Source of the DNA: Elusimicrobiota bacterium
GTDB lineage: Bacteria > Elusimicrobiota > Elusimicrobia > UBA1565 > UBA9628
Direction: 5' to 3'
Assembly (NCBI GenBank): GCA_003151975.1
Contig: PLZD01000010.1
Span: 267,788-313,767, forward strand
DNA: 45,980 bases
Every line of letters begins with the position of its first letter. Position 1 is the stretch's first letter. Positions 1 through 8,324 of this stretch are shown piece after piece. The notes beneath the pieces are model-generated. The model was not told the DNA's origin. It saw nothing but the letters and a program-made list of their open reading frames with translations, and ran no database searches. A program made the translations under genes and the position numbers.

Positions 1-151
1 CGACGATGCGGTACTTGCCGCCGAAGGGCACCGCGGGCTTGGAGCGTTCATGCGTCAACGGGTAAAGCCGCTCGCCTTTGCCGCCGGCCAAGATGATGGC
101 CAGGACTCTTTTGGTCGGGGTGAAGCTACTGCGCGTAGGGGTCGTCGCCAT
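1..151 (-). CDS. glgC: Glucose-1-phosphate adenylyltransferase, N-terminal part (runs off the left edge)
   Basis: Only about 50 codons are present. They read into the nucleotidyltransferase signature [18 protein letters not shown], followed by [13 protein letters not shown]. This is the N-terminal nucleotide-binding loop and the [11 protein letters not shown] segment typical of GlgC, which makes ADP-glucose for glycogen synthesis. The start is taken as the ATG at 151, which gives a short Thr/Ser-rich lead-in and overlaps the end of the upstream adaptor gene (stop at 126) by 26 bases. No closer ATG or GTG lies in frame. Other sugar-nucleotide pyrophosphorylases share the first loop, but [12 protein letters not shown] favours GlgC. 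Confidence 0.8.
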   Translation of the reverse strand, partial: MATTPTRSSFTPTKRVLAIILAGGKGERLYPLTHERSKPAVPFGGKYRIV

Positions 152-1121
152 AGGTCGCATCCGGGTCCGGCAGGGATTTTAATTTTTTCGGCTTCGGCTC
201 TTTCTCGGGTTTGAGATAATCTTGCTGAACCTTCTTCTCGACGTCGGCGGCCGCGTGGGGCTGGGTGTCTGAATATTGCAGCTGGTGGCGCATGGCGCCC
301 TTGAGCGCCGCGTCGTCGAGCACGAGGATGTCCTGCTTCTCCTGAACGCCGGCGGTGATCTCGGTCAGCTCGCGCGTGGTCATGCCCGTCGAGACCTTGA
401 TCGGCAGATAAGCCGTGCCGTTGTAGTCGATGATGGCGCCCGTGGGCACGACGAGCACGTTGGGCTTGACCAGAGGCACGATGACGCCTTCCCAGCGCGT
501 GTCCGGCTCGAAATAGTGCGACGGCGACATCTTTAAGGTAAACGAGCCGCCGGGTTCGGCCTTCTCGCCTTGGATGTCGAGCACGAAGCCCGCAATGCGC
601 GATTTGTACTTCTTGCTCGGATCGTCGGCGCGCCAGTATTGGAAATCCATGCCGTCCTTGATCCAGCCCACGTCCTCGGGCCGCACGCGGCCGACCATTG
701 TGATCTTTTGGGCGGCCTCGAAGAGCAAGGCCTTGGGCTTGAGCCACTCCTTGTTCTTGATGAAGACCCTCAGCACGTAGCAGTCCGACGGGCAGGAGAT
801 CGGCGTGGGCTCATAGACCTTGCGCCAGCGGTCTTCCATGACGCCGGGCTCGGTCGTGTTGTGCGAGTCGAGGATCGCGGCCATTTCCTTGTTGGCCAGA
901 TGTCCCAGGGTCTGTCCCGGGGGGAACCACGAGCCCGTCGAGATGTTGAGATCCTCGACGCGGCCGTCGACGGCGGCGCGCAGGCGGATGATGTCGTCGA
1001 CGACGACGGTGCCCTCGAGGTTGACGCGGACCTGAAGATCGCCGCGGCGCACCTCGAGCGGCTGCTGCGCGCTGAGATTGTGCGCGCAAAACAGCAGAAC
1101 GAGGCCGAGGGCTTGTCTCAT
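126..1121 (-). CDS. Secreted HlyD/RND-type periplasmic adaptor-like protein
   Basis: A protein of 331 aa with an N-terminal signal peptide ([19 protein letters not shown]). After it comes a lipoyl/barrel-sandwich-like segment (residues about 20-75, with [19 protein letters not shown]), the usual start of membrane-fusion adaptors of efflux pumps and secretion systems. A beta-barrel-like middle contains [16 protein letters not shown]. The C-terminus is charged and Lys/Pro-rich ([13 protein letters not shown]). It lacks a long coiled-coil hairpin and there is no transporter gene beside it, so its partner is unknown. It starts inside the thyX stop codon (ATGA overlap), so it is translated as part of the minus-strand operon. 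The adaptor assignment rests on fold-like motifs; the exact substrate cannot be inferred. Confidence 0.6.
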   Translation of the reverse strand: MRQALGLVLLFCAHNLSAQQPLEVRRGDLQVRVNLEGTVVVDDIIRLRAAVDGRVEDLNISTGSWFPPGQTLGHLANKEMAAILDSHNTTEPGVMEDRWRKVYEPTPISCPSDCYVLRVFIKNKEWLKPKALLFEAAQKITMVGRVRPEDVGWIKDGMDFQYWRADDPSKKYKSRIAGFVLDIQGEKAEPGGSFTLKMSPSHYFEPDTRWEGVIVPLVKPNVLVVPTGAIIDYNGTAYLPIKVSTGMTTRELTEITAGVQEKQDILVLDDAALKGAMRHQLQYSDTQPHAAADVEKKVQQDYLKPEKEPKPKKLKSLPDPDATYGDDPYAQ

Positions 1122-1846
1122 GAGGCTCCCGCCAAGGCCTTGGCCTGCGAGGAGAGCTTCGGGTTCTCGCCTTTCCAGACGTGCGCGAGGTAGGCATCGA
1201 AGGTCCAAGGCATCTTGTCCTTGAAGGACGCGGCCAGCGCTTCGGCGTACTGCTGGATCTCCCACTGGGCGTGGACGTCGGCGCGCAGATTGATGAAATT
1301 CATCAGGGACCGCGCGTTGATCGTCCAGTAGAACTGCGTGTAGGCGTTGACCGGCAGGATCATGCGGGCGAGCTCGCGCGCAACACCCGCCGCGATCATT
1401 TCGCGGTAAAGTTTGAGCGCGGCCGAGACCTGCGCCTCGAACTTGCGCGTGAGCTCCTCGTGGTCCAGCGCGGGCGCCGCGACCGATCCCTGCTTGTTCT
1501 TGACGTCCTGGGCCCGCCATTTGGCGGGGATGTAAAATTCGTCCTTTACTTCCGTGTAGCGCGCCGAAATCTCGTTGTAGGAGGCCACCCGGTGGCGGAT
1601 CCACTGGCGCATCACGAAAATGGGGCACGAGACGTGGAACTGAAAGACGGAGTGCTCGAAGGGCGTCTCGTGCTTGTGCTTGAGCAGATAAGCGATGAGT
1701 TTTCGGTCGGCTTCCTCGCCGCGCGACTTGCCGCCGTAGGAGACGCGCGCGGAATCGACGACGCCTTGATCTCCCCCCATAAACGAGACCAGGCGCACGA
1801 ATCCTTTGTCGAGCACGGGAACCATTCCGGGCGAGGTCGTCGTCAT
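1118..1846 (-). CDS. thyX: Flavin-dependent thymidylate synthase
   Basis: A 242-aa protein that methylates dUMP to dTMP using methylene-tetrahydrofolate and FAD/NADPH. The ThyX signature RHRxxSxNxxSxR is intact at residues 84-96 (RHRVASYNEISAR). The C-terminal region ARMILPVNAYTQFYWTINAR (about 161-179) matches the conserved dUMP/FAD-binding part, and the length is usual for the family. Start and stop overlap its neighbours by 4 bases each (ATGA), pointing to translational coupling. With NrdJ and thymidylate kinase elsewhere in the window, it belongs to DNA precursor supply. No thyA is visible. Confidence 0.95.
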   Translation of the reverse strand: MTTTSPGMVPVLDKGFVRLVSFMGGDQGVVDSARVSYGGKSRGEEADRKLIAYLLKHKHETPFEHSVFQFHVSCPIFVMRQWIRHRVASYNEISARYTEVKDEFYIPAKWRAQDVKNKQGSVAAPALDHEELTRKFEAQVSAALKLYREMIAAGVARELARMILPVNAYTQFYWTINARSLMNFINLRADVHAQWEIQQYAEALAASFKDKMPWTFDAYLAHVWKGENPKLSSQAKALAGAS

Positions 1847-2859
1847 TTGAGGCCTCCTGGGGTCTGAAGCTGGGACTCGCCGCCGAGCTGCGAGCCTTTG
1901 CTGAACTGGCTTTGATGCTGTTTGAGGTCCGGGCCGCCGGAGCCGCCCTTGAACACGCGCATCTCGGGCAGAGTCGCGCCGGCTTGCGCTGAGTCGGCGA
2001 CCCACTTGGCGATCTTGGCGTCCGGAAGCATTTCCTTGCCGTCGTAGCGCGCCTGCACGCCCTCGAGGATGTGCGGCATGCGGCTGTGAACCAAGTCGGG
2101 CGTCAACTCCACGGGCACGACGACGACCGGGCCCATGCGGTGAAGGTTGGAGATGGCCTTGCGCACTTCTCCCTCGGATTGGTCGCGGGCGGAGCGGTCG
2201 ATGTCGTCGCGCAAGGCGGCCGCTTGAGCGAGGCGAAAGCCGCCCTTTTGGCGGACTTTCTCGGCCAGAGCGTTGGCGGTGCTGATCCAATCCTTGAGGC
2301 CTTCCTTCGAGCCCGGAGCCTTGCCCACGAGCACGAGAATCTCCTTGGCCGGATCGTGGCTCAAAGTCTTGGCGCGGTCGGCGAGGATCTCGACGGCGGC
2401 ATCGCTGTCGTCGAGACCTTTGGTCACCACGATCGGCACCTTGGCCTTGACGCGCTCCTGCGCGCCCGCGGCGCGGTTGTGGGAATGCGGGGCGTTGGAG
2501 AACTCCGAGGACGGCTTTTCTCTAACGCCAAGCAAGTAGCGGTCCTCGTCCATCTCCTCGGAGAAAGACGAGAGGATCAGCGGCACCACGACGATCTTCT
2601 TGACGCGCGAAAATTCCAGCTTGTCGACGGCCTTTTGAATCGTCTTGACGTCGCCCTGTCCCAGCGCCGACTCGAAGGGGCGCCGCTTCTTGGACATCTC
2701 CTTGGCCACCAGCTCGACGGCGTCCCGCCAGTCCTTGTCTCCGCCGGCACCGAGCAGCAGGACGCCGTAGGATTTCTCCGCCATCGCGGACTGAGCTAGG
2801 GGCTGCGCCTGGTCGTCGAATCCGAAGGCCAGGGCAGCGAGGAGGGGCAGTACGGTCAC
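1843..2859 (-). CDS. Secreted CbiX/sirohydrochlorin-chelatase-like protein without the metal-binding histidines
   Basis: A protein of 338 aa starting with GTG inside the preceding stop codon (GTGA). It opens with a hydrophobic segment that looks like a signal peptide (residues 1-25). Two chelatase-like repeats follow. The first begins YGVLLLGAGGDKDWRDAVE and continues with VKKIVVVPLILSSFSEEMDEDRY; the second begins EILVLVGKAPGSKEGLKDW and later has RMGPVVVVPVELTPD. In CbiX and SirB the first strand ends in a GHGS-like motif whose His binds the metal and porphyrin. Here the two equivalents read GAGG and GKAP, so both His are missing. The fold call is fairly good, but chelatase activity is doubtful. 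It may be a non-catalytic, exported relative. Confidence 0.6.
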   Translation of the reverse strand: MTVLPLLAALAFGFDDQAQPLAQSAMAEKSYGVLLLGAGGDKDWRDAVELVAKEMSKKRRPFESALGQGDVKTIQKAVDKLEFSRVKKIVVVPLILSSFSEEMDEDRYLLGVREKPSSEFSNAPHSHNRAAGAQERVKAKVPIVVTKGLDDSDAAVEILADRAKTLSHDPAKEILVLVGKAPGSKEGLKDWISTANALAEKVRQKGGFRLAQAAALRDDIDRSARDQSEGEVRKAISNLHRMGPVVVVPVELTPDLVHSRMPHILEGVQARYDGKEMLPDAKIAKWVADSAQAGATLPEMRVFKGGSGGPDLKQHQSQFSKGSQLGGESQLQTPGGLK

Positions 2860-3257
2860 TTTTTCTTGGAGTGCGCGAGGGCCGCCTCGACGTGCTCGCG
2901 CAGCTCCTGGAGGCTGATGGGCTTGGTGACGAAGTCGTCGCCGCCGGAAAGCGCGGAGCTCAGCTTGTCGTGCTGCGTGTCGCGTGCGGTCAGGAAAAGA
3001 ATGGGAGTGCGCAGGCCCTGCTTCTCGAAGGCGCGGATCTTCTGGCAGGCGGTCAGCCCGTCCATGCGGGGCATCATGACGTCCATGAGGACGAGGTCGG
3101 GCTTCTCGGCGCGGAAGCGCGCCACGGCTTCCTCGCCGTCGCTGGCGGTGACGGTGTCGTAATGCAGGCGGCCGAGCTGGGTGGCGAGGATCTCGCGGAT
3201 GGAGGCGTCGTCGTCGACGATGAGTATTTTTTTCTGGCGGACTTCTTTAAGGGTCAT
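2856..3257 (-). CDS. Single-domain response regulator (receiver domain only)
   Basis: A 133-aa CheY-like protein. It has an acidic pocket in ILIVDDD (residues 11-17), a phospho-accepting Asp at about 59 (LVLMDVMMPRMDG), a switch Thr in ILFLTARD and a conserved Lys in FVTKP. No output domain follows, so it must act by binding a partner. It overlaps the next gene by GTGA and the upstream propeller gene by 11 bases. No kinase gene is adjacent, so its cognate sensor is elsewhere. Confidence 0.9.
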   Translation of the reverse strand: MTLKEVRQKKILIVDDDASIREILATQLGRLHYDTVTASDGEEAVARFRAEKPDLVLMDVMMPRMDGLTACQKIRAFEKQGLRTPILFLTARDTQHDKLSSALSGGDDFVTKPISLQELREHVEAALAHSKKK

Positions 3258-4638
3258 AGGACCAGATCGAGGTCTTGCCCGATGTGCCGACGACCGCTAC
3301 GGCGAGTTCCTGGCCGCGGCCGGGAGCGTCGACGACGATCATGCTCGGGCAGTAGCCGGCGATGTCGGCCTTCCAGTCGTCCTCGAGACCAAGGCCATTC
3401 CAAGACTTGCGGACGATCTCTCCGCGCTGGAAGAGGCCGAAGGGCTCGGAAAGGCTGCCGAGCATAGAGATGTTGTGCGCGAGGAACACCGAGGCTTTCT
3501 TCTTCGAGTCGTAGATCACGGGCATCGGCGGGTGGAACTCGAGCAGGCGCCCGGAGCTCACCGCCGGCCAGCGCACGCGGATCGGGGTCTGTCCGTACTG
3601 GTCGGCGGTCTTCCAGTAATGGCCGTTCTCGAATTGGAGCCGGAGCAAATTGGTGCTTGTGAGATACATCGCGGCCTTGCCGTCGATGTCGGCGACGTTG
3701 AAGTCGAACAGGAAATCGACCCTCTTGTAGCGGATCGACGGGGAACCGGCCGAGTATTTTCCGTCCTTCAAGACGACGGGATAAATCGCGTTGAACGGGA
3801 AGGTCTGGTCGTCGCTGAGCTGCTGCACGGCCAGGATCTTCTTTCCGTTCTCGTCCTGAATTGCGCGGACGAGCCCGGGCATCTCGGCCTCCTTCTTGAA
3901 CTGGGCGCCGTCGAAGCTGAGGATCAAGGTCTCGAAGCGCGTGAAAGTCTCGTTGTAGAGCGCGACGAAGAGCTCGAATTTGCCGTCTCCGTCGAGATCT
4001 CCCGACTCGAGGTTGAGTACTCGGACGTTCGTGGCGGGATGAACGAAAGTGGTCAACGGCTTGCGGTCCGTGAACGGGTAGGCGAAGAGCGAGATCTTAT
4101 TGGTTTCGGAGAGCACGACTTGGAGAGTCTTGTCGCCTTTGAAATCGGCAATGGCCATGCCCGTGGCCTGGAAGTCGACGCTGGGGCTTTTCCAATGAGG
4201 CTGCCGGCCCTGGGCCGCCTGGCCGGGCGCGGGCGCGGGAGCGACGACGGGCTGCGGGGGCGCGGGCTTGCCGCCGAGCCGCGCGCGCATGCCGGGCTTG
4301 ACCTCGGCGGCGGCCGAGAGCGTCCCGATCGAGTACATGGCCAGCACTTCCTTGAGAGTGCCGTCGGCAACCTTGTTCTCGAGGCGGCCCAAGGACGCGC
4401 CCGTGACCGGGTGCTTGAGCTCCTCGCCTTCCGTGAAAACGGTGAACGGCTGTCCCGCTGACGCGCCCATCTGGGCGGCGAGATCGAGATAGACCGTCAG
4501 AGAATCGACCTTCACGACGTAGCCCGATTCGGGCGCGGGGGCCGCGGCGGGGGCCGGCGCGGGCTGTGCCCAGGCCATATTATTAGGAATAGAAAGCAAA
4601 AGCGCGAGGATCATGGTCATATGATGAGAGGTTATCAT
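3247..4638 (-). CDS. Secreted protein with FlgT-C-like and FG-GAP/VCBS-type repeat regions
   Basis: A protein of up to 463 aa. The N-terminus is a signal peptide ending around AWAQP, then an Ala/Pro-rich linker. Residues about 40-125 (VVKVDSLTVYLDLAAQMGAS, then HPVTGASLGRLE) resemble the small beta domain found at the end of FlgT-like proteins. The rest looks like a beta-propeller of FG-GAP/VCBS repeats, including the Ca-binding type loop SGDLDGDGKFELFVA. Such proteins are usually extracytoplasmic and bind ligands or the envelope. Start is uncertain: ATG at 4638 or the in-frame ATG at 4620; neither has a clear ribosome-binding site, and a possible -10 (TAACAT, 4642-4647) would favour 4620. 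It is the first gene of the minus-strand operon. Confidence 0.65.
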   Translation of the reverse strand: MITSHHMTMILALLLSIPNNMAWAQPAPAPAAAPAPESGYVVKVDSLTVYLDLAAQMGASAGQPFTVFTEGEELKHPVTGASLGRLENKVADGTLKEVLAMYSIGTLSAAAEVKPGMRARLGGKPAPPQPVVAPAPAPGQAAQGRQPHWKSPSVDFQATGMAIADFKGDKTLQVVLSETNKISLFAYPFTDRKPLTTFVHPATNVRVLNLESGDLDGDGKFELFVALYNETFTRFETLILSFDGAQFKKEAEMPGLVRAIQDENGKKILAVQQLSDDQTFPFNAIYPVVLKDGKYSAGSPSIRYKRVDFLFDFNVADIDGKAAMYLTSTNLLRLQFENGHYWKTADQYGQTPIRVRWPAVSSGRLLEFHPPMPVIYDSKKKASVFLAHNISMLGSLSEPFGLFQRGEIVRKSWNGLGLEDDWKADIAGYCPSMIVVDAPGRGQELAVAVVGTSGKTSIWSYDP

Positions 4639-4640
4639 TT

Positions 4641-4657
4641 TATGTTAGAATGCGCCA
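4641..4657 (+). promoter_or_regulatory. Extended -10 promoter for the 4658 gene (leaderless), overlapping a divergent -10
   Basis: TGT-TAGAAT (hexamer 4646-4651, TG at 4643-4644) ends 7 bases before the ATG at 4658, so transcription should start at or beside the start codon. No good -35 is seen, as expected for an extended -10 promoter. On the other strand TAACAT (4642-4647) may serve the divergent gene. Prediction by pattern only. Confidence 0.5.
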
Positions 4658-5980
4658 ATGCTGGAGGGGCCCTATTCGTATTCGTATCCCACGCACAAAA
4701 CCGGCACCGCGCAAGACCTGATGTCGGTCGTCACGCGCGCCTACGAGATCCATCTCGAGCGCACTAAAACGGTTTTGCCGGCCAAAAGCGACTGGCAGCG
4801 GACTTTTCTGGAGCCGCCTTTCATCCTGCTGGGCCTGACGGTCTCGAAGACGCTCGCCGTCCTGCCTTCCGAAACGGTCAAGGCGTTCCACTCGAAGCTT
4901 TTCGACGCGCTGGCAAGCCCGCACCGTTACGAATTCGATGCGGCATCCCAGGCCGTCCAAAGCGCGCGCAAGCTTTGCGCCCAGCTTGAGGCCGAGACTG
5001 GGAAAGCCCCGGCTTTGCTGTCCTTAATCTCGCATCCGCCGGTCCTCGGCGATCTGGCGCACCTCAATTTCGCCTTGGTCAGGCACGCGATGCTCGCCCT
5101 GCGCGAAGCGCGCGGCCGGCCATGCCGGCCGCGTCTGCTCGTCGCCACCGACTTCTTCGCGCTCGACAGCATTCCGTCCTTTCAGGAGGGGATCTACGCG
5201 GGCTTCATGGGTGACTATCACCTCGGCTTCGACCGGATCATCTTCAGTCGCAAGCCCTTGAGCCGCTGGCTTCTCGCCAAGACGGGGTGGGACAGGACGC
5301 CGATGCGTTTGCTTAAGATCTTGGCCGAGGGCCGCGAAGTCGGGCTCGTTTTGGCGGGCGGCGTGCCCGGCACGACGCGCATACTTTACGCGGTCCGCGA
5401 ATGGCTGGGTCGCCAGCGCCTATTGAGCCCGCTGCGCGCAAACCCCGCGGAGATTTCGCGGCGTCTGAAAGCCGACGAGAGCTTCCGGCGATTTTCGGCC
5501 GAGGCGCCGCTCGGGGCCCGCTTGTCCGTCAACGCATCGCGCATGGCCGAGGCGTGGGCGATGTCGTCGCTGGCGGGCGTTTTCATGGGCGACGACGCCG
5601 CCGGAAAGTCCGGAGCGGACTCCGGGACGCTGACACCGGCGGCGCGCGACTGCGCGCTGCGGTGCCTTTCCGCGTTCGGCCTGCCCGCGTCGGGAAACGA
5701 GACGGCGTTGGCGGAATTGTCCGCCGAGATCGAGCGCGAGACGCCCTATCGCGCGCGTTTTTTCAATATACTGGCTTCGCGGGTGTTGGGCAAGGGGCGG
5801 CCCGTCGTTTTCATCCCGGTGGCTCACCGCCTCAAGCCGAAGCTGGCTGTCTCGGTGGGCCGCGCGTGGGCCTGGAAATCCGGAAACGCGAAGAGCGTAA
5901 GCGCCGTGACGCCGAAAGGCGTATGGGAAGGCTCGCCCGCCGAATTCGCGTCCGTTTTCGGAAAGGAGAATTTTGAATGA
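4658..5980 (+). CDS. Protein of unknown function (440 aa)
   Basis: I do not recognise this family. The protein is soluble-looking, with no signal peptide or clear membrane helix. It is Ala/Leu/Arg-rich with helical stretches, plus motifs such as RLLVATDFFALDSIPSFQEG (about 151-170) and VGLVLAGGVPGTTRILYAV (about 228-246), which look like alpha/beta core strands ending in Gly loops. The ATG at 4658 is supported by a -10 hexamer 7 bases upstream. The stop overlaps the TTG start of the amidinohydrolase gene downstream, so the two are co-expressed and probably work together. An acyltransferase-like or nucleotide-dependent enzyme is conceivable, but nothing visible proves it. Confidence 0.75.
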   Translation: MLEGPYSYSYPTHKTGTAQDLMSVVTRAYEIHLERTKTVLPAKSDWQRTFLEPPFILLGLTVSKTLAVLPSETVKAFHSKLFDALASPHRYEFDAASQAVQSARKLCAQLEAETGKAPALLSLISHPPVLGDLAHLNFALVRHAMLALREARGRPCRPRLLVATDFFALDSIPSFQEGIYAGFMGDYHLGFDRIIFSRKPLSRWLLAKTGWDRTPMRLLKILAEGREVGLVLAGGVPGTTRILYAVREWLGRQRLLSPLRANPAEISRRLKADESFRRFSAEAPLGARLSVNASRMAEAWAMSSLAGVFMGDDAAGKSGADSGTLTPAARDCALRCLSAFGLPASGNETALAELSAEIERETPYRARFFNILASRVLGKGRPVVFIPVAHRLKPKLAVSVGRAWAWKSGNAKSVSAVTPKGVWEGSPAEFASVFGKENFE

Positions 5981-6923
5981 CCGAAGGAAATGGTTTGACT
6001 CTGAAGGATATGGGAAGAAAACCGTGAGCCGGAACGTTTACAGGACGGTCACGGACCTGAAAGGTTTTTCGCTCAAGAACTGCCCGTCGATGCCCGACCC
6101 GAGCGGCGTGCTGATGTGCGCTCCCGACTTTTACGATGTTCTCGACGTCAAGAATCCGTTCATGGCGGGCCAAGTCGGCACCGTCAATCGGGGGCTTGCG
6201 CGCCGGCAATGGGAAGAGGTCAAGGCTTCCTTTGAAGCCGCCGGCAAGACGGTCACTCTGATCGACCCGGTCCCCGGGCTCGAGGACATGGTCTTCTGCG
6301 CCAACCAGACCTTTGTCGGCGTCGATCCCAAGATGGAGAAGGTCTGCGTGCTGGGCCAGATGCGCCACTCCTCGCGCAAGCGCGAGGTGCCGGCCTTCGA
6401 AGCTTGGTTCAAGGACCACGGCTACCGCATCGTCAAGCTCAAGGACTCCGGCGTTTCTTTCGAGGGCTCGGGCGACGCGATCTGGCATCCGGGCAAGCGG
6501 CTCATCTGGGGCGGGCATGGATTTCGCTCCCAGCATGAGGCCTATGACGAAGTCGCGCGCGCCGTGGAGAGCCCCGTCGTTCTGCTCAAGCTCGTCAACG
6601 AGCGCTTCTACCATCTCGACACCTGTTTTTGCCCGCTGACCTCCGAGGCGGTGCTGATCTATCCGTCGGCTTTCGACGCCGCCAGCCTCGAGCTGATCCT
6701 GAAGATATTTCCGATCGTGCTGACGGCGTCTGAGGGCGAGGCCGTGCGCTCGATGGCCTGCAACGCGGCCGTCGTCGACGCCAAGACCGCGATCCTGCAA
6801 AAGGGCGCGGCCTCGGTGTCGCGGCACATGTCCGTCATGGGCCTCAAAGTGCTCGAGGTCGACACATCCGAGTACATCAAGTCCGGCGGCAGCGTCTACT
6901 GCATGAAGATGTTCCTCTACTGA
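5973..6923 (+). CDS. Amidinotransferase-fold hydrolase (dimethylarginine dimethylaminohydrolase / arginine deiminase type)
   Basis: A 316-aa enzyme of the guanidino-group-modifying superfamily, which splits or transfers amidino groups of arginine derivatives through a Cys thiouronium intermediate. The visible active-site residues are Asp105 (GLEDMVFCANQTF), Glu164 (FEGSGD), His214 (FYHLDTCF) and Cys310 (GGSVYCMKM), in the usual order and spacing. Length is slightly above the 250-300 typical of DDAH, from an extra N-terminal 20-45 residues. The TTG start at 5973 has AAGGAG 4 bases upstream and overlaps the upstream stop by 8 bases; an in-frame GTG at 6024 is an alternative. Citrulline formation from (methyl)arginine is the likeliest reaction, but the substrate is not determined by sequence. 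Confidence 0.88.
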   Translation: MNDRRKWFDSEGYGKKTVSRNVYRTVTDLKGFSLKNCPSMPDPSGVLMCAPDFYDVLDVKNPFMAGQVGTVNRGLARRQWEEVKASFEAAGKTVTLIDPVPGLEDMVFCANQTFVGVDPKMEKVCVLGQMRHSSRKREVPAFEAWFKDHGYRIVKLKDSGVSFEGSGDAIWHPGKRLIWGGHGFRSQHEAYDEVARAVESPVVLLKLVNERFYHLDTCFCPLTSEAVLIYPSAFDAASLELILKIFPIVLTASEGEAVRSMACNAAVVDAKTAILQKGAASVSRHMSVMGLKVLEVDTSEYIKSGGSVYCMKMFLY

Positions 6924-7813
6924 TGCCGCTCGCCGCTTTGGTCGTGCTCGCGGCGGGAATGTCGTTCGCGGGCGAGGCCCCAGCCTCGATCCGTCCGACT
7001 TTCGAGGCGCTGCGCACGCCGGAACTCAAGGAAATCTCCCGGCTCGAGGCGCGTCTTGCGTCGACGCTGACGGGACGACGCCTGCTCGCCGAGACCGTCG
7101 AAGTCCCGCATTCGGCCTCGATCGCGGGCCTTGATAATTCCGCCGCCGTGAAGTACCTCCGCTCGCCGGCGGTCTTTCTAGCGTTCGATCCCGAACGCTT
7201 CGCGGGCGCGGGCGAAGACGAGTTGGAGCTCGCCTTCGTTCGTGAGTTTGCCAAGGCCGCGATGGACATCCCGGTCCCTCTGGTGGAGGCCGAGATGGCG
7301 GCGATACAAACCGAGCTTTACTTCGCGCTCGAGAAAGCCGACAACGAGCCGGCGTTTGCCCGCAAGTTAGCTTCCGCCGTCAAGAAGCGGCGCGAGGAGC
7401 TGTCGCAGTTTCAGGACGCGGAGCCGGCGGGCGCGCTTTTTCCGCCGCCGATGCCCGACGGGGAGTTTGCCCGCGCGGCTTTTTTTATGGCGCTGTTTGA
7501 GCGTGGACCCGACTTATTTTACTGGACCGTCCAGCGCGACCTGGCCCCGTCGCCGCCGATGGTCCGCCTGACGGACCTCGAGGATTTCTACGGCCGCTTC
7601 GGCCCCGGCTTCTCGGGCGCGCGCGAATCTCACGGCACGCCGTGGGTTCGCATGAGCGGCCGGCGTTATCCCTTCGCGTGGCTTGCCTCCGCGCGCCGGC
7701 TCGTCGATCCCGGCGGCCTCGGGCCCATTCACGAGGCGCTCGGGGCCTTCGAAGAAGAACCCGCGCGCGAGCTCGTCCGGCGCATCGACAAGCGCCTTAG
7801 CCGCCGACCTTGA
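6923..7813 (+). CDS. Secreted protein of unknown function (296 aa)
   Basis: Starts at the ATG that overlaps the amidinohydrolase stop by one base (TGATG), so it is the third gene of the operon. The N-terminus MPLAALVVLAAGMSFAGEAP is a signal-peptide-like segment. The mature part is rich in Ala, Glu and Arg and contains helical stretches (about 85-165) and an aromatic segment with PDLFYWTVQRDLAPSPP (about 193-209). No catalytic motif or known domain was recognised. Export is inferred from the leader only. Confidence 0.7.
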   Translation: MPLAALVVLAAGMSFAGEAPASIRPTFEALRTPELKEISRLEARLASTLTGRRLLAETVEVPHSASIAGLDNSAAVKYLRSPAVFLAFDPERFAGAGEDELELAFVREFAKAAMDIPVPLVEAEMAAIQTELYFALEKADNEPAFARKLASAVKKRREELSQFQDAEPAGALFPPPMPDGEFARAAFFMALFERGPDLFYWTVQRDLAPSPPMVRLTDLEDFYGRFGPGFSGARESHGTPWVRMSGRRYPFAWLASARRLVDPGGLGPIHEALGAFEEEPARELVRRIDKRLSRRP

Positions 7814-7838
7814 TTCTCGGCGCGCAGAGACTTATACT
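7810..7838 (+). promoter_or_regulatory. Sigma70-like promoter for the 7845 gene (leaderless)
   Basis: TTGATT (7810-7815), 17 bases, TATACT (7833-7838). The hexamer ends exactly 7 bases before the ATG at 7845, so the predicted transcription start is the A of the start codon. The promoter lies over the last codon of the upstream gene (stop at 7813). Confidence 0.6.
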
Positions 7839-7844
7839 GTGCTG

Positions 7845-8324
7845 ATGGCGCTCAAAAATTTTATTCCGTTGCTGCTCTGCTTGGCGCTCGTCGGACCCGC
7901 GCCATCCTCGTTCGCGCAGGAAGCCTCCGGAAGCGTGAAGCCCGCGGGCCAAGCGCCCGCCGCCGCCCCGGACAAAAGCGACGACTCCGCGCCGAAGACC
8001 AAGAAGAAGAAAAAAGGCAAGTCCGCGAAGAAGAACGGGAAAGAAGACGAGCCGAGCAAATACCTCTACCCCAACACGCTCAGCGACGGCCAGCCGCGGA
8101 CCTATCGCTTCGACGCCAACGGCAACCCGATCGATCCCGAAGGCGCCAAGAAGCCCGCCGGAAAGAAGAAGAAAAAAAAGAAGGCCGCCGAAGAGGACGA
8201 GGAAAAGTCCGACGGCGACTCGGGCGGCAAGTCTGAGGACAAGTCCGAGGAATCCAAGGACGACTCCTCGGCTAAGGCCTGCACGTCGGAAGATGCTGCC
8301 TGCTCGGCCGTGGGCCGGAACTAG
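7845..8324 (+). CDS. Small secreted charge-segregated protein (Lys-rich then Asp/Glu/Ser-rich)
   Basis: 159 aa. A signal peptide (residues 1-25, ending FAQEA) is followed by two pure lysine patches, SAPKTKKKKKGKSAKKNGK (about 48-66) and GKKKKKKKAA (about 107-116). Around them is a short structured-looking segment YLYPNTLSDGQPRTYRFDAN, and then an acidic Ser/Asp/Glu tail ending in three cysteines' worth of polar sequence (ACTSEDAACSAVG has two). It should be largely disordered and highly charged, so polymer or envelope binding is possible. Start is the ATG at 7845, supported by the promoter at the preceding site; a GTG two codons earlier is possible. Its stop TAG shares the palindrome CTAG with the convergent gene. 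Confidence 0.72.
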   Translation: MALKNFIPLLLCLALVGPAPSSFAQEASGSVKPAGQAPAAAPDKSDDSAPKTKKKKKGKSAKKNGKEDEPSKYLYPNTLSDGQPRTYRFDANGNPIDPEGAKKPAGKKKKKKKAAEEDEEKSDGDSGGKSEDKSEESKDDSSAKACTSEDAACSAVGRN

